Shown here: positions 27,451-35,899 of the stretch, one piece after another
Numbering within the stretch: the first letter of the stretch is position 1
Layout: each line of letters starts with the position of its first letter
Assembly (NCBI RefSeq): GCF_014358075.1
Contig: NZ_JACONT010000003.1
Coordinates: forward strand, 89,876 to 153,875
Source: Sphingomonas albertensis
GTDB taxonomy: Bacteria > Pseudomonadota > Alphaproteobacteria > Sphingomonadales > Sphingomonadaceae
Length of the DNA: 64,000 bases
Direction: 5' to 3'
The notes under the pieces: model-generated
Seen by the model: the letters and a program-made list of their open reading frames with translations, nothing else
The model's database searches: none
Told to the model about the DNA's origin: nothing
Position numbers and translations under genes: made by a program

Positions 27451-28597
27451 CGAGTTCCCCAGGGGGCAACGACTCGCCGTCGACTGACAGATCGGCAAGC
27501 ACCGTCGCGTTATGGTCTGCGATCGGAACATCGAGCCGTGCCAAAGCGTCGGCGTCATCCAAACCGAGCGCATCCGAACCTTCCGTCCCCAACGCGTCGC
27601 CGGTCCGGCCAGGCAGAAGCTGGATGGGACCGAGCTTGAGACCGACGTGCTCGCGAATGTAGCGGCCATATGTCCCCTGCCCGACCACCTGCGGCGTGCT
27701 TCCTCCCGTCTCCCCGTAGACCTGCTGCATCAATTCGCGCACACCATCCATGTCTGTACCGGGTACCAGCTGAACGTTCACGAGCTGCGGCGACCAGAGA
27801 CGCCCGGGGAACGATCCCGAACCGATCCGTCGCTGGGCATCCCGGGCGGCGGCCGCATAGCCTGACGCGCTTTCGGCGGGGGAGCCAACAGAGCGACCTA
27901 GGATCAGTCGCGTGCCGCGATCGATGATCATGAAGACCGTGTGCCGGTCGCCGTCCTTCCGGCGCAGCGAGCTCGCAGAGCAGTCGAAGAGAATCTCCTG
28001 GCCCGCCTGCCTAGCCTCCCGCACCCGGCGGATCTCGCGCTCGACGTACAACCTCAGTGTATTCTTCTTGGGCAGGTCGTCAGCGGGCAACCCGGATCGA
28101 TCGCCGAGAAGCTGCGCCAACTTCGCCACGGATGCGGGCGGGATCGCATTGTCACGCACCACCTCGGCGACCACCGCCTGGAGGGCGTTCACAATGTCCG
28201 GTTTGAACCGCTCCCGCGACTGGGTCGCGACAGCGTAGGTACCGAGGCTGCGAAGTGAACGCGCCTCCGGCCATGCCCGCGCCATCTGGTAGAATCTGCC
28301 CAGTTTCACCCCGGCGTCGGCCGCCGCCTGCTTCGCAGTCAGACCCTCCTCGCCGCCGCAGTACCGGTCCAATGCCGCGATGCGCTGCAAAGCCTTGGCA
28401 CGCCGCGCCGGCGGCATGTCGGTCCAGATGGCGATCTCTTCGGGAGCCACGTCACGGCCGAGGACCTTTGAGAGACGATAGTCCACCGGGATCGCGGTGA
28501 TCCGCATGTCAGGTTCCATCTCACTCTGACGGTCGACATGATCGACCTGCGCCGACGCGACGTTATCGGGCGCTCCGGAAACATCTTCGTCAACCAC
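27419..28597 (-). CDS. DDE transposase/integrase-like protein, partner 2
   Basis: About 392 residues. An HTH region (LTAKQAAADAGVKLGRFYQMARAW) precedes an RNase H-like core: ILFDCSASSLRR (candidate first Asp), then TVFMIIDRGTRLILGRSVGSPAESASGYAAAARDA, the typical strand-strand-helix of Mu/TniA/Tn552-type enzymes. The later acidic residues are less certain. No terminal inverted repeats were found nearby. The start is uncertain: GTG at 28597 has GAGGAA upstream; 28642 and 28519 are alternatives. It may be a domesticated transposase or a regulator. Confidence 0.6.
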   Translation of the reverse strand: MVDEDVSGAPDNVASAQVDHVDRQSEMEPDMRITAIPVDYRLSKVLGRDVAPEEIAIWTDMPPARRAKALQRIAALDRYCGGEEGLTAKQAAADAGVKLGRFYQMARAWPEARSLRSLGTYAVATQSRERFKPDIVNALQAVVAEVVRDNAIPPASVAKLAQLLGDRSGLPADDLPKKNTLRLYVEREIRRVREARQAGQEILFDCSASSLRRKDGDRHTVFMIIDRGTRLILGRSVGSPAESASGYAAAARDAQRRIGSGSFPGRLWSPQLVNVQLVPGTDMDGVRELMQQVYGETGGSTPQVVGQGTYGRYIREHVGLKLGPIQLLPGRTGDALGTEGSDALGLDDADALARLDVPIADHNATVLADLSVDGESLPPGELVRLLEPMARG

Positions 28598-28750
28598 TAC
28601 GCTTTCCTCGATGCGCCGTCGGTGCAGCGCCAGCGTCCGCACAGTACCGCTGAGTTCCGAGCGTTGGAATAGTGATTACACGGCTCGAGGCGACAGTCAC
28701 CGCATGGTATGAGACACCGACCCTTCGTCAGGACGAGTCGAGGATACTCG

Positions 28751-29224
28751 TCAATCGAAAGCCGTCGGACCGGACGATGCCCGCTGGCCCCGCGCCGCCC
28801 GGTTCTCGCTGCGGGCGGCGTGCCCGGCGAGTATGCTGACCATCATCAACTCGTAGTGCTCGAGCGTAAACCCGGCGGAGGTGAAGGCACGGACCTCCGC
28901 CGAGGCGACGCTGTACCCTCGATGCCAGCTGAGTACGGCCAGACGGCGTAGCGCTTCCAATCTGGGATCAGCCAGTTGCAGGCTACGACGGACACCGAAT
29001 ACCGACGCAATGGCCGTCGCGATCCGACCAGGGACCTGCAGTGATCGAACGGTATCTTTCCGTGCCAACGCCACGACCAGCCATTCCAAAGGAGCGAACG
29101 CAGCTGCGGTCGGCTCAATCGCGCTCAAACCCTGACCTTCCTCGACTGACAGCGATGCAGCTGGTGCCGGGGATCTCGCGAGTTGGAGGACTTCCGAAAA
29201 CCCGTTGAAGTCATAATAAGCCAC
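28751..29224 (-). CDS. hypothetical protein under TetR-like operator control
   Basis: A 157-residue protein starting at GTG 29224 with GGAGGAG 8-9 bases upstream. It is mostly helical (ATAIASVFGVRRSLQLADPRLEALRRLAVLSWHRGYSVASAEVRAFTSAGFTLEHYELM), without motifs known to me. The nearest promoter is the sigma-70-like one at 29361-29389, flanked by two TetR-type palindromes, giving an approximately 130-base leader. Confidence 0.65.
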   Translation of the reverse strand: MAYYDFNGFSEVLQLARSPAPAASLSVEEGQGLSAIEPTAAAFAPLEWLVVALARKDTVRSLQVPGRIATAIASVFGVRRSLQLADPRLEALRRLAVLSWHRGYSVASAEVRAFTSAGFTLEHYELMMVSILAGHAARSENRAARGQRASSGPTAFD

Positions 29225-29352
29225 CGGCTTTCTCCTCCGCCCGAAATTGCATGTGCCGCTATGCGATCGCCCAAACCGTGTCGCCCATCTGCCCGTACCG
29301 TCGTGGTTCTAACGACTGGATTTGCGAGCATCGAAGACAGGATCTCGTAACC

Positions 29353-29409
29353 TACCGAACGGTATATAAACCCGGGAATCGAGGGTCAACATAAACATAC
29401 CGATCGGTA
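29353..29409 (-). promoter_or_regulatory. leftward promoter bracketed by two TetR-type palindromes
   Basis: TACCGAACGGTA (29353-29364) and TACCGATCGGTA (29398-29409; perfect as a 14-mer with flanking A/T) lie 45 bases centre to centre. Between them on the minus strand is a TTGACC -35 (29384-29389) with a 17-base spacer to TATACC (29361-29366). The -10 overlaps the left palindrome, as expected for repression. A TetR gene lies at 32913, but whether it acts here is inference. Confidence 0.6.
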
Positions 29410-29486
29410 TGGAGCTATCGCATTTGTCACTTATCGCCTGGCTCAGGAAGCTGAGCTCTAGCCGCCGTGAGTTCGCGAATTGGGCG

Positions 29487-29855
29487 TCAGGCGGGTGGGC
29501 TCACGACCTTGCCCGCGTTGCACTCGAGCAGTTCGGCCGCATCGAAGTCGCGGCCGTCAACCTTGAAGCCGCGGACGCCGGACATCTTGCGCGCGATGTC
29601 CTTGCACGCCCTCAGCATCGCGACCGGGCGCCGATCGACGCTGCCCGAACAGCCACCCGACCGACACTGCCAGATGATATCGGGATACGCGATGACGACG
29701 ACTTCCCGCGCGTTGCTTCGCCCCACGTCCGCGCTGGCGGTCAACCTGGCAGGCGTAGCGGCGCCCGCAGGAGCCACCGCGCCGAAGAGCGCCAGCGCGA
29801 GGATCGAAGGGCGGTGCCGCAGGGCGATCAGGTTCTTCGATGTGTGGTCGAGCAT
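29487..29855 (-). CDS. small secreted protein, CC_3452-like
   Basis: A 122-residue protein with AAGGAGAC upstream and a signal peptide (RHRPSILALALFGAVAPAGAA). The mature part (DIIWQCRSGGCSG...AMLRACKDIARKMSGVRGFKVDGRDFDAAELLECNAG) has four cysteines in the arrangement of a family I know from Caulobacter and sphingomonads (CC_3452-like): W-x-C...C-x-G, then A-x-x-x-C-K, then C-N. The role is unknown; it is probably periplasmic with disulfides. Confidence 0.75.
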   Translation of the reverse strand: MLDHTSKNLIALRHRPSILALALFGAVAPAGAATPARLTASADVGRSNAREVVVIAYPDIIWQCRSGGCSGSVDRRPVAMLRACKDIARKMSGVRGFKVDGRDFDAAELLECNAGKVVSPPA

Positions 29856-29945
29856 CGTCAGTCTCCTTCTTGGTGATCAGATATCGCCGGCGGGCGAAGA
29901 CGTGCGGCCGAACATCGCCTCAGACGAAACGGTCTCGGCCCTCGA

Positions 29946-31061
29946 TCACTCCAGCCGAACGCGGGCCATCACGGACAGTCCGGGCCTCAGACGTCCCACG
30001 TCGGACTGGCCGGGATCGAAGCGGACGCGGACCCCGACCCGCTGGACGATCTTCGTGAAGTTCCCGGTGCCGGGTTCGAAAGGCAGCAGCGAGAAGCTCG
30101 ACCCCGAACCGGGCGCGAAACTGTCGACGCGACCACGGAGCTTTACCCCCGGAACGGCGTCGGCCTCGACCACTACGGGCTGACCCGGCACCATGCGCGC
30201 CGTCTGCGTCTCCTTGAAGTTCGCCGTCACGTACAGAGCGTGCAGCGGAACGAGCGTCAGAAGTCGGGTGCCAGGCTGGACGTAGTCGCCCACCCTCACC
30301 TGCCGGTTGCCGACGGTCCCGTCGATCGACGCGTAGATGGTCGTGTGACGCAGATCCTGCTCCGCCAACGCCAACGCCGCCTGCGCACTCGCGACACCGG
30401 CTCGCGCGGTCTCGACCGCTGCCATGAGCCCCTCACGCTTCGCACGCGTCACCCCCTCGGTCGCGCCCGCGACGACGAGCATGGCGCGAGCGCGTGCCGC
30501 GTCCTGTTCGGCCGACACGGCCTTCGCCGTGTACGCATCCGCGTCGCGACGGGCCACGGCACCGCTCAGAACGAGCACGTCGTAGCGCCGCCGATCCGCC
30601 TCGGCGCGCGATGACTGCGCGTCGGCCGATCTGATCGCCGTTCGAGTCGCCACCGTCTGGGCGGAAGACAGGGTCTGTTCTGCATCCAGGCTGACGAGAC
30701 CCGCGCGCGCGGCCGCGAGACCCGCGACCGCATTCGCCAAGCTCGCCTTGGCGGCCTCGACCTTGGCGGTGAACTCCTCAGGATCGATCCGGACGAGAGC
30801 GTCGCCAGCCTTCACCGTCTGATTGTCGCGGACCAGGACGGCGGCGACGAGGCCGCGCACCTTCGGGGCGAGCGACGTCGCGTCTGCAGCCACATACGCG
30901 TCGTCCGTGGTCTCGGAACTCGGCGCCGAGGTTATCCAGAGGGCACCGGCAATCGCAATCGCAATCGCGATCAGGCAGGCGATCGCCGTGCGGGCGGTCG
31001 GAACCGGCAGACGTCTGGACTTCTTCGAAGCCGCTTCGGGCTGCGTTGTCATGGCGTCCAT
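29946..31061 (-). CDS. emrA: EmrA/HlyD-type efflux periplasmic adaptor
   Basis: A 371-residue membrane fusion protein. An N-terminal membrane helix (AIACLIAIAIAIAGALWI) is followed by a lipoyl/barrel half (VRGLVAAVLVRDNQTVKAGDALVRIDPEEF), a long helical hairpin and the returning half (TTIYASIDGTVGNRQVRVGDYVQPG). It links an inner-membrane MFS pump to an outer membrane channel for drug export. The start at MDAMTTQP (31061) is preferred over Met at 31112, which overlaps the divergent promoter. It is divergent from the MFS gene, an unusual arrangement for emrAB. Confidence 0.9.
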   Translation of the reverse strand: MDAMTTQPEAASKKSRRLPVPTARTAIACLIAIAIAIAGALWITSAPSSETTDDAYVAADATSLAPKVRGLVAAVLVRDNQTVKAGDALVRIDPEEFTAKVEAAKASLANAVAGLAAARAGLVSLDAEQTLSSAQTVATRTAIRSADAQSSRAEADRRRYDVLVLSGAVARRDADAYTAKAVSAEQDAARARAMLVVAGATEGVTRAKREGLMAAVETARAGVASAQAALALAEQDLRHTTIYASIDGTVGNRQVRVGDYVQPGTRLLTLVPLHALYVTANFKETQTARMVPGQPVVVEADAVPGVKLRGRVDSFAPGSGSSFSLLPFEPGTGNFTKIVQRVGVRVRFDPGQSDVGRLRPGLSVMARVRLE

Positions 31062-31084
31062 CCGAGATCCCTTGCGCTCTTCAT

Positions 31085-31112
31085 ATGATGAGTATAATAT
31101 TACGACCATCAT
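31085..31112. promoter_or_regulatory. divergent pump promoter with dyad
   Basis: Between the efflux adaptor and MFS genes, TATAAT (31093-31098) is flanked by ATGATG (31085-31090) and CATCAT (31107-31112), an inverted pair centred on the -10. It is a likely promoter and possible regulator site for the pump genes. Confidence 0.4.
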
Positions 31113-31135
31113 TCTTCAAGACGAAAGTTCAGGGC

Positions 31136-32737
31136 TTGGCCTCAGCCACATCCGCCAACGGCATCGACACGGCACCGCGGCCGACCGAGTTGCCGTTGTC
31201 GAGGAAGTACCTGATCTTCGGCATCCTCGCGTTCGGGCAGTTCATGGCGCTGCTCGACATCCAGATCGTCGCCGCCTCCCTCAACGACATCCAGTCGGGA
31301 CTGTCGGCGGGTCCCGACGAGATCAGCTGGGTGCAGACCGCCTACCTGATGGCCGAACTGGTCATGATCCCCTTCTCGGCCTTCCTCGCACAGGCGATGT
31401 CCACGAGATGGCTCTTCGCGATGTCCGCCGGGCTCTTCACGCTGTCGAGCATCGCCTGCGGCTGTGCCTGGAACATCGAGTCGATGATCGCCTTCCGCGC
31501 GATCCAGGGCTTCGTCGGCGGCGCCATGGTGCCGAGCGTCTTCGCGGTCGGCTTCACGATCTTCGAAGGCAAGCAGCGCGCACTCATTCCCGCCATCCTC
31601 GGCATGGTCTCGGTGCTCGCGCCGACCATGGGGCCCACGGTCGGCGGCATCATCACCGACTCCATCGGATGGCGGTGGATCTTCTTCATCAACATCGCGC
31701 CCGGCATCGTCGTCACCGCGCTGACGATCCACTTCGTGCACGTGGACACGGCGGACACCTCGATGTTCCGACGGATCGACTGGTCACATCTGATCGCGAT
31801 GGCCGTGGCCCTCGCAGGTCTCGAATACGTGCTGGAGGAAGGGCCTCGCAAGGACTGGTTCGGCGATCCGCAGATCGTCATGGCCGCCTGGTTCTCGTTC
31901 GTGGGCTTCTGCCTCTTCCTGGAAAGGTCGTTCTTCTCGAAGAACCCCATCGTCAGGGTCACGCCGTTCCGGAACCCGACGTTCGCGTTCGCCTGCGTCT
32001 TCAACCTGGTGATCGGCTTCGGCATATACGCCTCGACCTACCTGGTCCCCGTGTTCCTCGGACGCGTCCGAGGGTTCAACAGCCTGCAGATCGGCACCAC
32101 CGTGTTCGTCGTCGGGCTGGGCCAGCTCGTGAGCACGGTGATCGTCGCACGGGCTTCGAACCACGTCGATCGCCGGATTCTGATCGGTATCGGCCTATCC
32201 GGGTTCGCGGCAAGTCTCTGGCTCACTTCGGAGGTCGCATCGAACTGGGGCTTCGGCCAACTGCTGGTACCGCAGCTCGCGCGCGGCCTCTTCGTGATGC
32301 TCTGCATCGTGCCCAGTGTGAACATGGCGCTCTCGGCGTTTCAGGGTCCGGAGCTCCGGTCGGCGTCAGGGCTTTTCAACCTCATGCGCAATCTCGGGGG
32401 CGCGATCGGCATCGCGACCGTGAACACGTGGCTCGGCGACAACACGCGCATCCAGACCCTGCGTTTCGGAGAGGCGCTGGCGGCCAACGGACGGAACGCG
32501 CAGGATGCCATCAGCTCGATCGCGGGACGGTTCGCCGCCGTCACGCCGGACCCCGACCACGCCATGTTGATGGCGCAGGCCACGATAGGTCGGTTGGTGA
32601 ACCGCGAGGCGCTCACGATCGCCTTCGACGACGTCTTCAGGCTCATGGCCTGGATGTTCATAGCCGCACTCGTGATGGTGCCATTCTGCAAGGTGCCGAA
32701 GAACGCGGCGCCGGTGTCGCCCGCGGACGTGCATTGA
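31136..32737 (+). CDS. emrB: DHA2-family MFS multidrug exporter (EmrB-like)
   Basis: About 533 residues with the roughly 14 hydrophobic helices of DHA2 drug:proton antiporters. QFMALLDIQIVAASLNDIQ is helix 1 with the conserved Asp, and WVQTAYLMAELVMIP with FSAFLAQAMSTRW follows. Motif C-like VSVLAPTMGPTVGGII is present. With EmrA it should export hydrophobic drugs. The start is uncertain: ATGs at 31085/31088 overlap the likely promoter, so the TTG at 31136 is proposed. A TetR gene follows on the same strand and may regulate the locus. Confidence 0.9.
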   Translation: MASATSANGIDTAPRPTELPLSRKYLIFGILAFGQFMALLDIQIVAASLNDIQSGLSAGPDEISWVQTAYLMAELVMIPFSAFLAQAMSTRWLFAMSAGLFTLSSIACGCAWNIESMIAFRAIQGFVGGAMVPSVFAVGFTIFEGKQRALIPAILGMVSVLAPTMGPTVGGIITDSIGWRWIFFINIAPGIVVTALTIHFVHVDTADTSMFRRIDWSHLIAMAVALAGLEYVLEEGPRKDWFGDPQIVMAAWFSFVGFCLFLERSFFSKNPIVRVTPFRNPTFAFACVFNLVIGFGIYASTYLVPVFLGRVRGFNSLQIGTTVFVVGLGQLVSTVIVARASNHVDRRILIGIGLSGFAASLWLTSEVASNWGFGQLLVPQLARGLFVMLCIVPSVNMALSAFQGPELRSASGLFNLMRNLGGAIGIATVNTWLGDNTRIQTLRFGEALAANGRNAQDAISSIAGRFAAVTPDPDHAMLMAQATIGRLVNREALTIAFDDVFRLMAWMFIAALVMVPFCKVPKNAAPVSPADVH

Positions 32738-32912
32738 TGCCCTGCCCTCAGCCATGCCGAAACGGCACCGGTCCGATCCTCGGCGTTTCCGAATCCGCCT
32801 ATCCGTATCGGGCCCACCCGCCGGGGACCCGGACGTTGGCAATAGCGACCCCATCGATCGCCTGGGCGGACGTCGCCTTGGCAATCACCTTCACGGACAG
32901 CATCTAACAGTC

Positions 32913-33494
32913 ATGAGATACGACAGCGAACACAAGGCCAAGACCCGCGACCGGGTTCTCAAGGAAGCCTCGGCGGCGATCCGGACGCAGGGCGCCGAGC
33001 GCGTCAGCGTCTCCGCGATCATGGGTCGCGCTGGTCTGACCCATGGAGGGTTCTACGCCCACTTCGAATCGAAGGACGAGCTGATCTCGGAAGCGGTCAG
33101 CTACATGTTCGAGGAACGCTACTCCTATTTCCTCAGCCACCTGGACACGCCCGACCCGCGGGACGCGATCAACGGTTTCGTCGACAGCTATCTATCGATG
33201 CGTCACAGCGCGGCGATCGATAGGGGCTGTCCGATCCCCATCCTGGCCGGTGACATGCCGCGCCTTCCGCAGCCAGCGCGCGAACGCTTCGTCCTCGCCG
33301 TCGATCGTCTCACCGACGGCCTAGCCAAGCTGCTGGAACGGATCGGAGTCGAGAACCCGTCGACGGCCGCATCGTCCGCCCTCGCGGAGATGGTGGGGGC
33401 GCTCGCCCTGTCCCGCGTCCACGGCGAGGTACGCGCGGAACAGGTACTCGCGAGCTCGCGCGACGCGATAAAGGCCGGCCTGACGAGCGTCTGA
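32913..33494 (+). CDS. TetR family transcriptional regulator
   Basis: A 193-residue TetR/AcrR regulator. The N-terminal HTH (RVSVSAIMGRAGLTHGGFYAHFESKDELISEAV) is textbook, of the NemR-like subgroup with G-L-T-H-G-G-F-Y-x-H-F. The C-terminal ligand domain carries Cys108 in GCPIPILAGDM, possibly redox-sensitive as in NemR-type proteins (inference). The start MRYDSEHKAKTRDRVL is chosen by domain length. It lies 176 bases after the MFS pump and is a likely regulator of it. Palindromes of TetR type lie 3.5 kb away at 29353-29409. Confidence 0.92.
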   Translation: MRYDSEHKAKTRDRVLKEASAAIRTQGAERVSVSAIMGRAGLTHGGFYAHFESKDELISEAVSYMFEERYSYFLSHLDTPDPRDAINGFVDSYLSMRHSAAIDRGCPIPILAGDMPRLPQPARERFVLAVDRLTDGLAKLLERIGVENPSTAASSALAEMVGALALSRVHGEVRAEQVLASSRDAIKAGLTSV

Positions 33495-33671
33495 CGCGGG
33501 GCCTCACAGTTTCCTGCCGGGCATCGTCCCGTGACAACGCGACCGACGATACCGCTTGTGGCCCGAGCGATCGCGACGCCTACGTCAGTGGAACCGTCGG
33601 TCTCAGCGCCCGCGACGTCACGCCGGCAGCCGATCGACTGGCCTTCGCGATAGCGTCAGCGGGGCCTTGGC

Positions 33672-34055
33672 TTACGCCGCCAACCGGGCGTCGAACGCCT
33701 GCCTGGCGATTTCGACCTCGCCGAAGTTTCCCATGGTCCACGCGTAGAGCGCCTCGAAGGGTGGCTGGAGCGATCGACCCAACGGCGTGATCTCGTACTC
33801 CACCGCCACCTGCGAAACGGGGATCACCCGCCTTGAGACGAGTCCGTTCCGCTCAAGCCGCCGGAGACATTGGCTCAACGCCTTCTGGGTGACGCCCTCC
33901 AGACGCCGCTTGACCATGTTGAACCGTAGCGGCCCCGCGTCGAGGACGGTCAGGACCATCATGGACCACTTGTCGGCGATCTGGTCGAACAGCAGTCTAC
34001 TGGGACAGTTCACTGCGAAACACTGCGTCTGCGGCTGTGCCACTGGATTTCCCAT
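33672..34055 (-). CDS. HxlR family winged-helix regulator
   Basis: A 127-residue HxlR/MarR-like regulator. CPSRLLFDQIADKWSMMVLTVLDAGPLRFNMVKRRLEGVTQKALSQCLRRLERNGLVSR is the diagnostic winged helix. N-terminal cysteines (CFAVNCPS) may sense electrophiles, as known for some HxlR members. The start at MGNPVAQPQ gives the normal family length; the longer frame is Arg-rich antisense-type sequence. The usual partner, an oxidoreductase transcribed divergently, is absent. Confidence 0.92.
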   Translation of the reverse strand: MGNPVAQPQTQCFAVNCPSRLLFDQIADKWSMMVLTVLDAGPLRFNMVKRRLEGVTQKALSQCLRRLERNGLVSRRVIPVSQVAVEYEITPLGRSLQPPFEALYAWTMGNFGEVEIARQAFDARLAA

Positions 34056-34405
34056 GGTATTCCCGATGATGCGACGTGCTGATCGGCGCCAGGTTTCCGC
34101 GGTATACCTACCCGGTGCCCAACACAATGGAGCCGCCCGGCGCGTTCCGCCTGTACGCGTGCGTAAACGACCTTGCCGAGGCTTCGGACCGTGTTGGCCG
34201 GTTCCATAACGGGCTACAGGGCCCCCGAGATGTTCTGTTCCTCTACTTCGCGTTTCGCTGCCATCTGCGCGACGACGGGCCATGCGGCTGCTCGGCATTC
34301 AACAGGACCCCGGATGTGTCGCTGGACGGCGATGCCTTCGATCCTTGTACGCGATCACGATAGCAGCGATGGCGGGGGCTGCTGGCAACTGATGGGGACT
34401 ACGGA
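34056..34405. other. gene-free stretch
   Basis: Divergent spacer between the HxlR gene and the defence-like genes. No convincing coding frame; it should contain both promoters. An expected HxlR-target gene is missing here, so a deletion is possible. Confidence 0.4.
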
Positions 34406-34966
34406 ATGGCGATTTCCGAGGATGAAGCCGCGGCGCTGATCAAGCACATCGAGACGACCGTCAGGGCCGCCGCCGAAAAGCCGGAGTTCCACGGCATCTT
34501 GCACCTTCTCAATCAGTGGCGTTCCGACGTCGATGCCGGCAGATCGATCGAGCGCAAGCTGTCGGTTCGGCAGAGCCCTGGCCTCGACGTTCTTGCGGAG
34601 ACGCCCAGGACGCGAGCGACGGCCAAAGGCGATTTCGTCGGCAAGGAGGACTACAACGCCCTTGAGCAGCTCGAACTCCTCGTCACCGCGCTGGACCTCG
34701 CCTACGTCGCGCCGAAGATGATGGCGGAGCGCTTCCTCGACATCGTCGCGAGCACCAGCGGGGAAGCCAACGCGAAAGCGGGCGCCGACATCAGCATCGC
34801 GTTCGTCGGCGTCGGCGAGACCGACGCGGCGGCGACCGGACGAACGATCTCCCGGGCAGGCGTCGCCCAGTCGCACGAGGCGACGGCAAGGCTGAGCGAG
34901 TTGCTGGCGGAAATCTCGCGCGAAGCAGGCTTCACGCCACCCGTGGCCCAGGAGGTGACCGTCTGA
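34406..34966 (+). CDS. unknown helical protein upstream of nuclease-like gene
   Basis: A 186-residue protein that is predominantly helical (DEAAALIKHIETTVRAAAEKPEFHGILHLLNQW; EDYNALEQLELLVTALDLAYVAPKMMAERFL). There is no known motif. GGGGA lies upstream of the ATG. Its stop overlaps the next start (TGATG), so it is co-translated with the PD-(D/E)XK-like gene. It may be that protein's partner or immunity factor (inference). Confidence 0.7.
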   Translation: MAISEDEAAALIKHIETTVRAAAEKPEFHGILHLLNQWRSDVDAGRSIERKLSVRQSPGLDVLAETPRTRATAKGDFVGKEDYNALEQLELLVTALDLAYVAPKMMAERFLDIVASTSGEANAKAGADISIAFVGVGETDAAATGRTISRAGVAQSHEATARLSELLAEISREAGFTPPVAQEVTV

Positions 34967-35634
34967 TGCCCCTCAGTCCAAGCATGTGGGCCGATATCTC
35001 GGCCGCGATCAGTTCGGCCACGAGCGCGAATCTCTCGGCCGCGTCGGCCGGAAACGACCTCTACGAATGCTACGTATGGGCACTGGTCCTGGAAGCGGCG
35101 CGGCGGCAGGGCGCCACCATCCGCCTGATGACCAGGTCTGGCGTTCCGGCCACCAGCTTCCGATTCCGTACCGCGCCGACGTCGATCTTCTCGAGCCTTC
35201 ACGACTACTGCCATGCCGAGCTGAACTTTCCGCGTGCGCCAGTGCTAGAGGCCCATGTCGGCATCTACGTTTCGGGCAAATCGAGAGTGAACCACGAGTG
35301 CGACGTCGCCGTGCTCTATCATGACGAGGCCAACACGTGTCGGGCGAACAGCGTGCACCCCCGTTCAAGTAAGATACTCCTGTCCGTCGAATGCAAATAC
35401 TACCTCAGCAGCACGCTGGGAGTAGACCTCGGCAGATCCTTCCTTGGTCTCATAGACGACATCTACGCCGAAGGTCGTTTCTTCGTCTCGACGCAGAACA
35501 AGGGTTCCGTCGACAAGCTGTTTTCGCGACACAGGAAGGAATACGAGATTGGGCTTTCGCCCCTCACCCCGGACCAGGAGGTCCGATTGCGCGGTTCTTT
35601 TGAGAAGATCTTTCGCAACTACCAAGCCCGATGA
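34966..35634 (+). CDS. PD-(D/E)XK-like nuclease
   Basis: A 222-residue protein. Glu34/Cys35 on the first helix, NHECDVAVLY (Asp113) and ILLSVECKYYLS (Glu142, Lys144) follow the restriction-endonuclease fold pattern D-x(n)-E-x-K, with a following helix (GRSFLGLIDDI). It should cut DNA with a divalent metal. It overlaps the upstream helical gene by one base pair set (TGATG) and lies 265 bases before the OLD-family gene on the same strand, so it may belong to the same defence locus or be an independent two-gene module. Confidence 0.65.
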   Translation: MPLSPSMWADISAAISSATSANLSAASAGNDLYECYVWALVLEAARRQGATIRLMTRSGVPATSFRFRTAPTSIFSSLHDYCHAELNFPRAPVLEAHVGIYVSGKSRVNHECDVAVLYHDEANTCRANSVHPRSSKILLSVECKYYLSSTLGVDLGRSFLGLIDDIYAEGRFFVSTQNKGSVDKLFSRHRKEYEIGLSPLTPDQEVRLRGSFEKIFRNYQAR

Positions 35635-35899
35635 GACAAGCTTTCCAAGTGTCCAAATTCGCAAGGCAGGGATTCTCGGACGCGCTCCGACTTCTCCAGT
35701 AACCCTAACGAGGCAAAGCCGCCATTTCCGGGATGGACGCCGTCGTCGTGAACTGCCTTACGACAAGCACCCGGGTAACCCATGCTTCCGGCTCGGCTGA
35801 TTGCAATGCGCCCTGGACTCGCCTTTACAGTGAATGCCTCGTCCCAATCTGTGCCGGCCTTCGCCACGCAGTGAGGGATCGGGAACGCGAGGGGCGGAC

